The position numbers and the translations under genes were made by a program. This document shows, one piece after another, positions 55,801 to 63,879 of a stretch of 64,000 nt of DNA (the first letter of the stretch is position 1; the number at the start of each line of letters is the position of its first letter). This stretch comes from an uncultured Erysipelotrichaceae bacterium (GTDB taxonomy: Bacteria > Bacillota_I > Bacilli_A > RFN20 > CAG-826): positions 22,082 through 86,081 of the forward strand of contig CACYCS010000050.1 in the NCBI GenBank assembly GCA_902773005.1, read 5' to 3'. Under the pieces are notes generated by a model that was given only the letters and a program-made list of their open reading frames with translations, did no database searches and was not told the DNA's origin.

Positions 55801-56641
55801 AATCAGCGTCGCCGACTTCGAGAAGGAGATATCCGACAAGAAGAAGGTGGACCACCGCGGCTTCGTCGCCAAAGCCAATGAGCAATTCCGCATCAGGGAG
55901 TTCCTCGACAAGAACATCTATAGCGATTCGATGCTCAATAACATCTTAGGCCCGGTCGCGATCTATTCGCTGAAAGGCGAGCACGTCGACATCATCCGCT
56001 ACAACGAGCAGTTCTATCAGGCCGTCAACGTCCCTGATTTCATGGACCGCCTCGTGGCCATCGACCAATTCGTCCCCGAAGAGGATCGCCCCGCATTGTT
56101 TAACGCCCTAGCCAAAGCCAAAGAGAATAAGCTACTAGGCTATACGGCCGCGGTGAGATTTGGAAGGATCGACGGAACCCTAGCCTACTTCGAGATTCAC
56201 TTCTATTACCTTGGCAAGAAAGAAGGCGCGGACCAGTTCTATGGAAGCGCGCACAACATGACGAGCCTTCTCAACGTGACCGAGGAGAAGAAACTCATCT
56301 CCCAATATTCAACCGATAACATCATCTTTGTCACCAAGGTCTACGACAAATGGAGGTACGAAGTCTCCTCAAATGCGATCGCAGAGCTATTCGGCTGCGA
56401 TGCCAGCAAAGTCGAGGAAGAGCTGAACAATGGGGAATTCGCCAAACGAATCGTCTCCCCTAGAGGCCTTAAGTCGCTCATGATGGAAGCCGAAAATCAC
56501 GCCGCCAACGGTGAAGACTTCGAAAAGGAAGTCGAAGTCTATGACAAAGACCATAACAAAGTGAATCTATCCCTAAGCTTCTCTTACGTAAGGGATAAGA
56601 CCAGCAACATCGATTACGTCCTCGTCGCTAAGCCCATATAA
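52853..56641 (+). CDS. membrane cyclic-di-GMP enzyme with two GGDEF and one EAL domain
   Basis: 1262 residues. Six to seven membrane helices (~5-215). A first GGDEF domain has an intact RYGGDEF (327-331), so it is a candidate diguanylate cyclase. A PAS-like part (~430-560) is followed by a second GGDEF-like domain with GQDDF (656-660), probably inactive. The EAL domain (~745-990) has EAL 777-779, EITES, DDFGSGYSSL, KMD and EGVET, so phosphodiesterase residues are present. Two PAS-like domains end the protein. It may make or break cyclic-di-GMP in response to several signals. Start context lacks an SD; 52853 is the only useful ATG. Confidence 0.93.
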   Translation: MSYSLASMVALFVTIVINFDILFGKNYRGEGRKAFTPYRILIWSAAAFFLFDLLWGLLDPVEPKIFATIDTALYFVSMSFFLFAWANFVAHQLTNRKWIRLIITLIGVAFCLTGIVLVIVNFFVPTLFSYDTDAYVPSSAREFYLAVQITIFAISALYSFVLAVLRRKTKGLQFAAIGLSGLVMAGLLSAQYFDPRTPFYPMGCFALLTIVHVFVAISEKEEYKSAVEEGLKREAAQAAELSHVQEIAYTDSLTGAKSKHSYVEFEAEIDRRIREKQIEEFALFIFDLNNLKHINDEYGHAVGDKYIIKSCDIIRKFLPDVDLYRYGGDEFVAFIEGEKYKERFKILESFNAYIDQNIGTNEPIIAAGFSVFIPEHDNTLSVVFARADEKMYRKKKALKGLSGQGFSDKRMGESVTTNPRLLLYETFYYSDKFSLIDMLNSSNYDEIIEVDLNDDTYRLLYHTEGKYVLPEIEGSYRELIEFDYKHNVHPEDYGAYMNLLRPENFFERLRNADIPNFDFAHFRYKLQGGEYRYIEQCVIAGKENGIPEGKIRMYVFDINNMKTRQLGNIADDSALISLGRDQMTGLLTNRDFLKAAEKLIEERSGVNWALVAIDIEHFKFFSEWFGRKKGDILLGTLGKALGEFEGEVDGLAGYFGQDDFVMLMPQSRADVEKLYEKTKAVVHSFDLTGGLLLAFGVAAIEDELSVADAFDRASIATAKAKLDIATRICYYTRDMQFSTELEYRILTNFANALQQGEITFYLQPQCRISTGAIVGAEALVRWIRKDGSMVYPSDFVPILEKYGFITDLDKYLWDKVASWISQRIADGKEIVPISINVSRVDIFNLDLAEHFHSLCEKYNLPHKYLKIEITESSYAETTDRIDELVTKLHDDGFVVMMDDFGSGYSSLNMLSNLELDAIKMDAKFLDFKGDDYEKGVRILESVVNMAKMMALPIVVEGVETKEETEFLSGLGCRYAQGYYFYKPISVADFEKEISDKKKVDHRGFVAKANEQFRIREFLDKNIYSDSMLNNILGPVAIYSLKGEHVDIIRYNEQFYQAVNVPDFMDRLVAIDQFVPEEDRPALFNALAKAKENKLLGYTAAVRFGRIDGTLAYFEIHFYYLGKKEGADQFYGSAHNMTSLLNVTEEKKLISQYSTDNIIFVTKVYDKWRYEVSSNAIAELFGCDASKVEEELNNGEFAKRIVSPRGLKSLMMEAENHAANGEDFEKEVEVYDKDHNKVNLSLSFSYVRDKTSNIDYVLVAKPI

Positions 56642-56645
56642 CTTT

Positions 56646-56680
56646 AAGCGCCCGTCACCTCATAACGACAGGCGCTTTTC
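56646..56680 (+). terminator. terminator of the GGDEF-EAL gene
   Basis: AAGCGCC (56646-56652) pairs with GGCGCTT (56671-56677), with an inner CGTC/GAC pairing, then a short T-run. Confidence 0.8.
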
Positions 56681-56743
56681 TTACTCTTATTTGGTGCCCA
56701 GCCTAGACAATAATCCCCCACGCCACGCACCCTTTTTCTTCAA

Positions 56744-58072
56744 CTAATTCAGCATATCAGCGATCGCGGCGTCATAGTACTGCAGCAAACGTTCGATATC
56801 TTCGTCGGTTACGGGGTTAGGCAAATTGATTGCGCCAGAGAGGAGGTCATACATCGCGTCCCACCAACGACCAGGATAAGCGCCTTGATTGACCCAATAT
56901 TGCTCTTGTTGCGCAAATAGGCCGCCGAGTGCAGGGTAGCTCATTTCCGCATCGCGCCTAACGCTATAAACCGTGGGGATAAATGAATTTCCAACACCAT
57001 GCTCCTTGAGATAGAGCGCCTGCGCCGGTTCATTAGTGAGATTCCACGCGATTGCGTTCGCTAAGTCCTTGTGTCTCGATTGGCTATTGATTGCAAGGTA
57101 ATCGCTGCTAATGAAAGTATTCATTTGAACGCCATTCAAGCAAGGCAATATCGTCCCGACCAAATCGTCGCCGAATTTCGAAGAGAGGACATTCATGTTC
57201 CACTCTCCCGTCACAAAGGCGATTGCATCATCGCCAGCCGTGCTGGCATCGTCGACATAATTCAGCGAAGACAATTGGCAAATATCGTGGAAATGCCGAA
57301 GAGCGTGCAGGCCATATTGTGCTACGTCATCATAATAGCCCGTAGCATGACCATATAAGTCAATTTGCCATTTAGACTCGCATCCGAATGCATTCAATAA
57401 AGGAAACCCATACCAAGCATTCGTGGCCTGCCAGTAAACCTTTTTGTCTAGGGACTCAGCTTTTTGAAGAAGCGATGCCCAATCAGTGACGTCGTCCTCG
57501 GTGAGATAGGCCTTGTTATAAAACAAAGCAAAGCTGCTATAGGCCGACAAAGGATAGGCGAAAATAGCCCCGTCATCATTCATGGCAAACTGCAACGCGG
57601 CTTTGAGTTGTTCGTTTATGGCGTCAAGCGAATACCTGTCGTCGATGTAATCGATGAGGCCATATTCGAAGTAACGCCTGACGGTATCATTTCTTGCGAT
57701 AACAATGTCAGCATCGAAACTATCCCTCACGCCATATATATCGCCCTCATAAATCTTGTAGCCGAAGTCGCCATATTCCGAAGCGATAGCATCGTAGGCA
57801 GCCTCCATTCGCATCTCAGCCAGGTTCACGCACCAGAACGGAACCTCGATGTTGATAATATCGTTGTCCGCTCCTCCTTTGCTGCCGGGGCCGGTGCGAC
57901 TTTCATTCGTTGATTCACTGCTAGGAGGGGTAAGCCAACTTTCCAGGGCCGTGTTGGAATTGCTGACTCCATTGCTGCTATGGCGCGTAAACGGATTACT
58001 GGCAATGCCGCACGAAGCCAAACTCCCCGAGATAACGGCAGCCATTGCGAATATTGGCTTATTGAATTTCAT
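56744..58072 (-). CDS. family 1 solute-binding lipoprotein with CGIASNPFT start
   Basis: 442 residues. Lipobox SLASC, mature start CGIASNPFTRH, Ser-rich linker. Then the maltose-binding-protein type fold: FYNKAYLTEDDVTDWASLLQKAE, TGEWNMNVLS and SSDYLAINSQSRHKDLANAIAWNL are family blocks. It probably binds a sugar or oligosaccharide outside the cell. No permease or ATPase gene is adjacent, so it must share a transporter, for example the MsmK-type ATPase, or act as a sensor. SD AGGGGG. Confidence 0.87.
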   Translation of the reverse strand: MKFNKPIFAMAAVISGSLASCGIASNPFTRHSSNGVSNSNTALESWLTPPSSESTNESRTGPGSKGGADNDIINIEVPFWCVNLAEMRMEAAYDAIASEYGDFGYKIYEGDIYGVRDSFDADIVIARNDTVRRYFEYGLIDYIDDRYSLDAINEQLKAALQFAMNDDGAIFAYPLSAYSSFALFYNKAYLTEDDVTDWASLLQKAESLDKKVYWQATNAWYGFPLLNAFGCESKWQIDLYGHATGYYDDVAQYGLHALRHFHDICQLSSLNYVDDASTAGDDAIAFVTGEWNMNVLSSKFGDDLVGTILPCLNGVQMNTFISSDYLAINSQSRHKDLANAIAWNLTNEPAQALYLKEHGVGNSFIPTVYSVRRDAEMSYPALGGLFAQQEQYWVNQGAYPGRWWDAMYDLLSGAINLPNPVTDEDIERLLQYYDAAIADMLN

Positions 58073-58344
58073 AAGCGACCCCCTGGATTATCGATATCAT
58101 TCTACAACATAATGAACTAGGGCGAACGAAAATGGAACTGGATGCCACGACAAGATATCAGTAATTGGCATAGATCGACCATCGGTTGTCATCCTGTGCA
58201 CGCTTTTCAAGATATTGTTTTTCTCAAAAACTGGCCTTTTCGACTAGTAATGTTAACTAGTTTCTTAAATGTAATTGAATTTCGTCGTGCTTTATCAAAA
58301 TGAAAGCAATTGTTTATCCTTGTGTGATATGAAAATCGGAATAG

Positions 58345-59634
58345 TTATTTGTCGTAGGGAAGTCTGCGCACGACGATACGCCTTGCGCGATTGTCGGATT
58401 CAAAATCGTAAGTGGATATGATATCGGAATCCGAATCGAATGGTGTCTCAGAATAGCTCTTGTCCGATGATCTGGATTTGGCATATAGCCTTGCATAATT
58501 CACCGCGTTTTCCTCTTCTAGGAACTCCGATAGCACAATGTCACCTTCCATTACGACATATTGGGCTTTCTCGCGACTATGTCTTTCAACGTAATGAGGG
58601 GTCTTCACTTCGGGAAAAGGCCTCTGGACAATATCTTGAAAATCTGGAAACCAAAACAACTCAACCCTCTGATTATAGTGGTCATAATTATGATTGACCG
58701 CTGCCTTGAGTTTATCGAGCTTAAGGTGAGGCGAATATTTTTCTAGTCCCAAAACGATCTTCGCGGCGTAGCCCCCGTAAACTCTAGCGTCCCATTCCTC
58801 CCGGTTTGCTGGTTCGAATAAGTCCTTGTGCTTTAATTTCCCATGGTAATGAAGATACACGCATGCATCCTTATCGAGATGATTGCTAGTCAAGGATCTA
58901 GTAAAGGCAACATCGGTGACGCCTCGGAGCGAACAATAGAAGCCTGATGCCTCGTAATACCATTCTGGAAGATCGTTAGGAGACCCTTTGATTCTGCGAC
59001 GCGTTTCTTCGTTATATAAGGAATTGTCGCGGCCAAACACGACAGGATAAGTAATGGGGCGAGACCCAATGAACAATGATTTGATCTCTAGAACCTCGTC
59101 ATCGAAAAACCTGGCCTTGCTCTGGCGGGCCTCTCCTTCGCTTCGCCCAACGAAATATCGGCTTGGGCTCACTTCTTGTTTCAAGCGGGCGAAAGCTTGC
59201 CCGTTGATCTTACGCGGAGAAAGCAAGTAATCGATTTTTCGATCTTGCCCTTCCACGTGTTTCAAGGCGCATTCGATCATGCCGAGGTCCTTCTCTTCGC
59301 CCGACAGTCCGCCAAGCGTGAGGAAACTAAGACCATTTACGGTCACGAGTTCACCGTGAATGATTTGGAACACATTCCGATACAGGCGGCGGCATTTCGC
59401 CCCGAATTTGGTCACGACAGGGAAGCGATTGACCAATTGGCTTTCTTCGAGGAAAAACACGGTCGGACCAAGCAAACAATAGTCCCAGATGCGGCAATTC
59501 TCCTCACTTTCGACAATGCCCGCCCCGCCCAGAACGAAAAGATAATCCTTGTCCGTTGTATAGCGATTTTTGAAGTACTTCTTCAGCCTTTTGAGGACGA
59601 CATCCCCTGGCCCATCTCCGGTAATGTATATCAT
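58345..59634 (-). CDS. metallophosphoesterase-like protein lacking metal ligands
   Basis: 429 residues. Residues 1-~130 follow the calcineurin-type phosphoesterase plan, but each ligand block is altered. The usual GDTHGD is GDGPGD, GDFG is GGAG, the GNHE position reads EESQ, and FLTLGG(A)S is followed by GEEKD. This suggests a non-catalytic fold used for binding. Residues ~150-429 have no recognised domain and end in a Ser/Asp-rich then Arg-rich tail. It is last in a three-gene operon, 13 bp after 59648-60232. Confidence 0.65.
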   Translation of the reverse strand: MIYITGDGPGDVVLKRLKKYFKNRYTTDKDYLFVLGGAGIVESEENCRIWDYCLLGPTVFFLEESQLVNRFPVVTKFGAKCRRLYRNVFQIIHGELVTVNGLSFLTLGGLSGEEKDLGMIECALKHVEGQDRKIDYLLSPRKINGQAFARLKQEVSPSRYFVGRSEGEARQSKARFFDDEVLEIKSLFIGSRPITYPVVFGRDNSLYNEETRRRIKGSPNDLPEWYYEASGFYCSLRGVTDVAFTRSLTSNHLDKDACVYLHYHGKLKHKDLFEPANREEWDARVYGGYAAKIVLGLEKYSPHLKLDKLKAAVNHNYDHYNQRVELFWFPDFQDIVQRPFPEVKTPHYVERHSREKAQYVVMEGDIVLSEFLEEENAVNYARLYAKSRSSDKSYSETPFDSDSDIISTYDFESDNRARRIVVRRLPYDK

Positions 59635-59647
59635 GCTTTACCCCATC

Positions 59648-60232
59648 TCAATCAATAATCGTAAGGAGGGATTCCCCTTCCTCCAAGTCCGTGAAATAGG
59701 CGCGAAGTAACGGAAAAACGCGGCCTCCATAATATTCATTGGAGTATCCATCTGGATCGGCCTCATCGACTATGGATTTAATAAGCGGCACAAGGCTCTC
59801 CTTACATAAGATTCCGTCATCCAAATCATCCCAATAATAATTGTCGAAGCCGCTGATGTATTCCATGCGAAGAACAATTGCCTCTCTGCTGCTTATATAG
59901 GAATAATCAGATTTGACTTCGCTTGCATAGACTTCGCCCATCGGGGTTCCATCATCGTCCAAAAATTCATACCCATAATCGACCTCATGCCCGAGATACA
60001 AAAGCCTCCAGCATCTGGATTTTTTACCAAAGCGATCGAGGCAAACCTTATCCCAGTCAATCGCGGTTTCTTTGATGGTGACTTTTTTCCCGTATGGCTC
60101 AGCTCCGCAAGGAACATAATCTATTCCAAACTCTCGATAACCGTCCGGCAAATGTTCCGTATCGTAATTGATGACTTTCGGAATTTCGTCCCCTACTTTT
60201 TTCAATTTGTATATATAAAGATCCCTGCTCAT
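59648..60232 (-). CDS. uncharacterised protein, middle gene of three-gene operon
   Basis: 194 residues, acidic and rich in Tyr/Asp, beginning SRDLYIYKLKKVGDEIPKV. No transmembrane or signal segment and no recognised family. The start at 60232 is chosen because its ATG overlaps the upstream TGA (ATGA). A C-terminal half with GGRVFPLLRAYFTDLEEGESLLTIID looks like an alpha/beta fold. Co-translated with 60229-60858. Confidence 0.6.
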   Translation of the reverse strand: MSRDLYIYKLKKVGDEIPKVINYDTEHLPDGYREFGIDYVPCGAEPYGKKVTIKETAIDWDKVCLDRFGKKSRCWRLLYLGHEVDYGYEFLDDDGTPMGEVYASEVKSDYSYISSREAIVLRMEYISGFDNYYWDDLDDGILCKESLVPLIKSIVDEADPDGYSNEYYGGRVFPLLRAYFTDLEEGESLLTIID

Positions 60233-60858
60233 ATATTTATCCTCTCGGTCGAATAGCAATTCTCAAATCGCGTAGCCATGGCACCCGGCTTATGAAACAT
60301 GCAGAACATCGTTATTTCCTCTTCCATCTCATCTGGCTCAATTCGATAGTATCTAGAAAACAAATCGCGGATTCGCTTTGGCTCAAGGCGTTGGGACTCT
60401 TTGTGGAAATGCGTCGCTTCCTGAAACGCATCGAGTATTTCTCCTTCTAGATGTGCAATGAAGCTTTCGCCGTCTTCGCTAATCTCGATTTGAAACGCAT
60501 CCGCTTCCTTTTCTAATTCGCGATAATCTGAATCGAATTCGCTTCTCTCCTTCCGAATCACTTGACTCTTCAAAATCGCGCGATTCGTTGTGATCATCCA
60601 GGGGATCAATTGGCTGTGCACCTTTTCCCAAAGGTCGGTTGTTGGTTTGGAAAGCAGCTTTTCAATAAAGATTTCGGTCCAGGATATCCCAGCGTAATAT
60701 GAAACTGTTCCGAGCCCAAAATCCTTGGATTTAAACGCCGCCCAAGTACGCCCTTTGACCGCGCCCATAAAATCAGAGACGATATCTTGAAAAAGAAAGA
60801 AGTTATGTTCGCCTTGAATAAATAAGTCCATATCTACTCCTGAAATGACGATGGGCAT
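60229..60858 (-). CDS. uncharacterised protein, first gene of three-gene operon
   Basis: 209 residues, no signal sequence. The opening PIVISGVDMDLFIQGEHNF is beta-like; the rest is helical, with an acidic, heptad-like stretch ERSEFDSDYRELEKEADAF. No family recognised. SD GAGAGG sits before the ATG. The three genes may encode subunits of one complex around the altered phosphoesterase. Confidence 0.6.
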   Translation of the reverse strand: MPIVISGVDMDLFIQGEHNFFLFQDIVSDFMGAVKGRTWAAFKSKDFGLGTVSYYAGISWTEIFIEKLLSKPTTDLWEKVHSQLIPWMITTNRAILKSQVIRKERSEFDSDYRELEKEADAFQIEISEDGESFIAHLEGEILDAFQEATHFHKESQRLEPKRIRDLFSRYYRIEPDEMEEEITMFCMFHKPGAMATRFENCYSTERINI

Positions 60859-60938
60859 ATAAGCCTCTCACTAATAATAGAGGCGAACCTAAGACTATGT
60901 GAGGACGCGAAAAGTCCGAAAAAACTTGCTAAAAAATG

Positions 60939-60969
60939 AAAAAAGCCCTCAAATCCTTCATATGAGGGC
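60939..60969 (-). terminator. terminator of the DegV-family gene
   Basis: Minus strand GCCCTCA, loop, TGAGGGC then six T. It lies 19 bp after the stop codon. Confidence 0.92.
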
Positions 60970-60987
60970 AAACTACTGAAGATATTC

Positions 60988-61866
60988 CTATCTTGATTTC
61001 GCGTGGAAGGCTACGCCTGCGGCATTGGGTCCACAATGGCTGCCGGCCGTGGGGTTGACGGAGCGGGTGACGATCTGAAGTTCTTTGCCATACCGCTTAT
61101 GGAGTTCTGCCACTAGTCTTGAGGCAAGCATCGGGGCGTTTGTATGTCCCACCACCACAACGTGGTCTTGGATATGGTCTTCCGTCTTCTCGACGTAATC
61201 CAAGATCTTGTTGATCGCGGCCATCCTGCCGATTGCCTTGTCGCAGGATTCCATCTTCCCTTCTTGGGAGATATGGATGATGGGCCTTAATCCGATCATG
61301 TTGCCCATGAATCCCGCCATGCCGGAGACGCGTCCGCTTCGCGCGAAGAACTTAAGGTCATCGGCGAAGAAATAGACGGCGAAGTGGTCGACTTCTTGAT
61401 CGGCCCACGCCTTCATGTCGTCGATTGACTTTCCTTCGTCATATAGCTTTGCCATCTCGATGAGGATGGCGCAGGGCAAGATCGTGATGCCTTTGGTGTC
61501 GATTGCCTCGATCCGGCGGCTTGGGTATTTCTTCTTCAGCTCATCTACTGCGATCTTCATGGCCGAGAAAGTTCCGGTCATGGCCGCGGAGAAATGGACG
61601 TAAAGGATATCCTTCCCTTCTTTGAGGACGGGCTCGAAATAGGAGGTGTAGGTCGCTGGCGACAAGCCGCAGGTCGTGGGAAGCACGCCTTTGCGCAGCA
61701 TATCGTAGAAGGCTTGGTCGTCAAAGGTTTTGAAGTCGACGTAAGGGTATACCTCTTTTCCGTCGACGATATAGGGCATCGAGATCAGCCTCATGCCATG
61801 GCTATCGCAGAACTCGGGATCGACATCGCAGTCTGAATCCACGAACATCACATAATCTTTTTCCAT
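60988..61866 (-). CDS. degV: DegV-family fatty-acid-binding protein
   Basis: 292 residues. YVMFVDSDCDVDPEF at the start, TCGLSPATY (the conserved S/T-x-x-P region), SAAMTGTFSA, and SGRVSGMAGFMGNMIGLRPII are the ordered DegV signatures. Members bind fatty acids for the FakA kinase in the cytoplasm. The ATG at 61866 is preferred as GGAG lies 6 nt upstream; ATG 61869 and a TTG at 61878 are also in frame. Confidence 0.93.
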   Translation of the reverse strand: MEKDYVMFVDSDCDVDPEFCDSHGMRLISMPYIVDGKEVYPYVDFKTFDDQAFYDMLRKGVLPTTCGLSPATYTSYFEPVLKEGKDILYVHFSAAMTGTFSAMKIAVDELKKKYPSRRIEAIDTKGITILPCAILIEMAKLYDEGKSIDDMKAWADQEVDHFAVYFFADDLKFFARSGRVSGMAGFMGNMIGLRPIIHISQEGKMESCDKAIGRMAAINKILDYVEKTEDHIQDHVVVVGHTNAPMLASRLVAELHKRYGKELQIVTRSVNPTAGSHCGPNAAGVAFHAKSR

Positions 61867-62008
61867 CATTGGCTCCAACGGGCTGAAAGCCCAAAGTTAA
61901 GCGCATAGGACATTCTTGCGTACCCCCAGCGCAAACGCAACATTATGCCTTAACGCGCACAGAAAGAAAAGATGTATCTCGTTTTTCAAACAAGGTGCAT
62001 GAATAACC

Positions 62009-62046
62009 CAAAAAAAGCGCGCAGTCGAGGCAATTCGGTGCGCGCT
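62009..62046 (-). terminator. terminator of the TPM-domain gene
   Basis: Minus strand AGCGCGCA, loop, TGCGCGCT then seven T. Confidence 0.92.
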
Positions 62047-62076
62047 ACCCTATTTTGCGAATTCTATAAATGTTTT

Positions 62077-63054
62077 TTATCGATCGTGGCCAAAAGAGGC
62101 GAATCTGCTGTCAGGGACCGCATTGCCACATTTGGGGCAGCGGGAGACGGTGCCATCGTAATACTGGGCGCCGCAATGGGCGCAGGTCTTTAGCGTTGTG
62201 CCTTCGGGGGCTTTGACCGCGTTCTTCATGTATTTGGCGCGGCTGCCCTGAATGACGTTATAGATTAATGCGCCGCTAGAGATAGCCGCCCAGGCAATCA
62301 CGAAGATGAGGACGGGAGTCGGAACGTAGAAGGAACTATCCATGATGCCGGGAAGGATCCCTTTGAATGCCTCGTCGACCGCTCTAGAGACGGTGTAGGC
62401 GGAATCGGACAACCCTTTGTACATGGCTTCGTTGAAGCGGTCGGTGACGCGAGTCGTGAGGATATTGTCGGTGTTATTGCCCTGCATCCCCTCAAACCGC
62501 CAATTGACCCTAGGCAAGCCTGCGTCTCCGCTATAGGCGATCAGCCAATGGGACTCATCGTTTCCAAACTCGCCCACGTAATAGCGATAGGCATAGTCCT
62601 GTAGGCTTGCGTAGCTCGCCTTCCAAGCATCATTTTCCATCGTGACGAGGTAAGGGGCGATGCCAGTGACGTTATAGAACTCTTGGAACGTAGCTTGCAC
62701 GGTCGCTTCTTCTTCCGCGGTCAACGTATCGATGCGATCTTCGATCTTTATGTTCGCGACATAATCGGTTGCGAGCTTCTTCGGGTTATGGAAGCCCGTG
62801 AAGATCACGACGGCTAGGGGCGCGATTGCGAAGATCCCCAAAAAGATATAGGACGCAATGCGCGAGCGCGGGGACGCCTTGGTCGGGTCTTCGCTGCAAT
62901 AGCACATGTGCGGATGCAAGTGCCGGTCGTAATAAACATAGGGCGTCCCGCCGGCGAAGGGACGTGAGGAACAACGAGGACCGCGGGGGCCATCGGAACC
63001 GGAATGATATCCGCCACCGCCACCGCTAGATCCGCCACCAGAAGAATGAGGCAT
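62077..63054 (-). CDS. TPM-domain membrane protein with C-terminal zinc ribbon
   Basis: 325 residues. A Gly/Ser-rich N-terminus, one membrane helix (~67-88), a TPM (Psb32/MOLO-1 type) domain (~100-235; LTAEEEATVQATFQEFYNVTGIAPYLVT), a second helix (~247-268), and a zinc ribbon CAHCGAQ(10 residues)CPKCG near the end. No cleavable signal. Role unknown; TPM proteins are linked to membrane-protein quality control. SD AAGGAG. Confidence 0.85.
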   Translation of the reverse strand: MPHSSGGGSSGGGGGYHSGSDGPRGPRCSSRPFAGGTPYVYYDRHLHPHMCYCSEDPTKASPRSRIASYIFLGIFAIAPLAVVIFTGFHNPKKLATDYVANIKIEDRIDTLTAEEEATVQATFQEFYNVTGIAPYLVTMENDAWKASYASLQDYAYRYYVGEFGNDESHWLIAYSGDAGLPRVNWRFEGMQGNNTDNILTTRVTDRFNEAMYKGLSDSAYTVSRAVDEAFKGILPGIMDSSFYVPTPVLIFVIAWAAISSGALIYNVIQGSRAKYMKNAVKAPEGTTLKTCAHCGAQYYDGTVSRCPKCGNAVPDSRFASFGHDR

Positions 63055-63124
63055 ATGGTTCTCCTTTCGTACTGTACCGATATTTTATCCGCATTGTGCG
63101 CACGGGTGTTAATGAATAATATGA

Positions 63125-63757
63125 GGACATCGTTTGTCTTGCCCTCCCGTAATCAAGGGAACCAGAATAGTTCGATGGGGACCTGAAACTAAGAAAAAAG
63201 GCGGACATGTAGTGTCCTTTCGACCTTATTTAAGGGAACTTGACCCATGTTTTGCATGGGCACATAATTCGATCGCTTCCACCGATGGCTGCATGGTGGA
63301 AGCATCAACAACTGCAGCCTGAAACAAGCCTATGATTCGCAGACAATCCAGCTCTCCTGCAATCATAGGCTTACCTCTGAGACAAAACATAGCAACAATC
63401 CGCTCTCGTCAGCGCGCATTCAATGAGCGCAACTAAGTGAATTGAAGATACGGCTAGCCACCTGATATCTACGCTGAAACTTCTCTCAGAGGGTTTTTCT
63501 TCTTAAGTATCCGGACATCAAATGTCCTGCTTGCCCAGTGGTTTAACGAAACAAATGCCCACTCGATCGCGCGAACTGATCAATTACATCCCGAAGACGG
63601 AGGACAAATGATGTCCGCCAGCATGTCTTGAATGTCATAAAAGTCTGGGCCAAAATATGTGCATACGTAGGGGATACAAGGCCAAACGGCCAAATGATGA
63701 GTGCTACCAATATCCCTCACAGAATCAGGACGAAGGCGTTATCGCCTTCGTCTTTTG
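63125..63757 (+). ncRNA. long structured non-coding region, RNA candidate
   Basis: No credible gene between 63055 and 64000. Four GGACA-N5-TGTCC hairpins occur, at 63125, 63203, 63513 and 63602 (the first ends TGTCT). Between them lie CCCATG/CATGGG (63244/63255), an 8-bp stem CTTCCACC/GGTGGAAG (63276/63295) and a perfect 12-bp stem AAGCCTATGATT/AATCATAGGCTT (63326/63361). A terminator ends it. A weak promoter (TTGTGC, 17 bp, TAATAT) ends at 63122. This could be one RNA of about 630 nt or several related short RNAs. Confidence 0.6.
63728..63757 (+). terminator. terminator of the structured region
   Basis: GACGAAGGCG (63729-63738), loop TTAT, CGCCTTCGTC (63743-63752), then TTTT. Confidence 0.9.
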
Positions 63758-63879
63758 CTATTAGGGCGCAGCATATCGCTTGCTATTTAGCCGTCAATCC
63801 CCGGCGAAGTCCAATCGCAAGGGGCGCGATATCAAGCCCATCCGCTGCCTTTCTATGCAATGTCGACTACGTGAGGCGC

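Noticed and set aside
56689..56703. Short repeat TTGGTGCCCAGCCT, also near 30658 and, reversed, near 33288
   Set aside because: Only about 14 bp and three loose copies; not enough to separate from chance.
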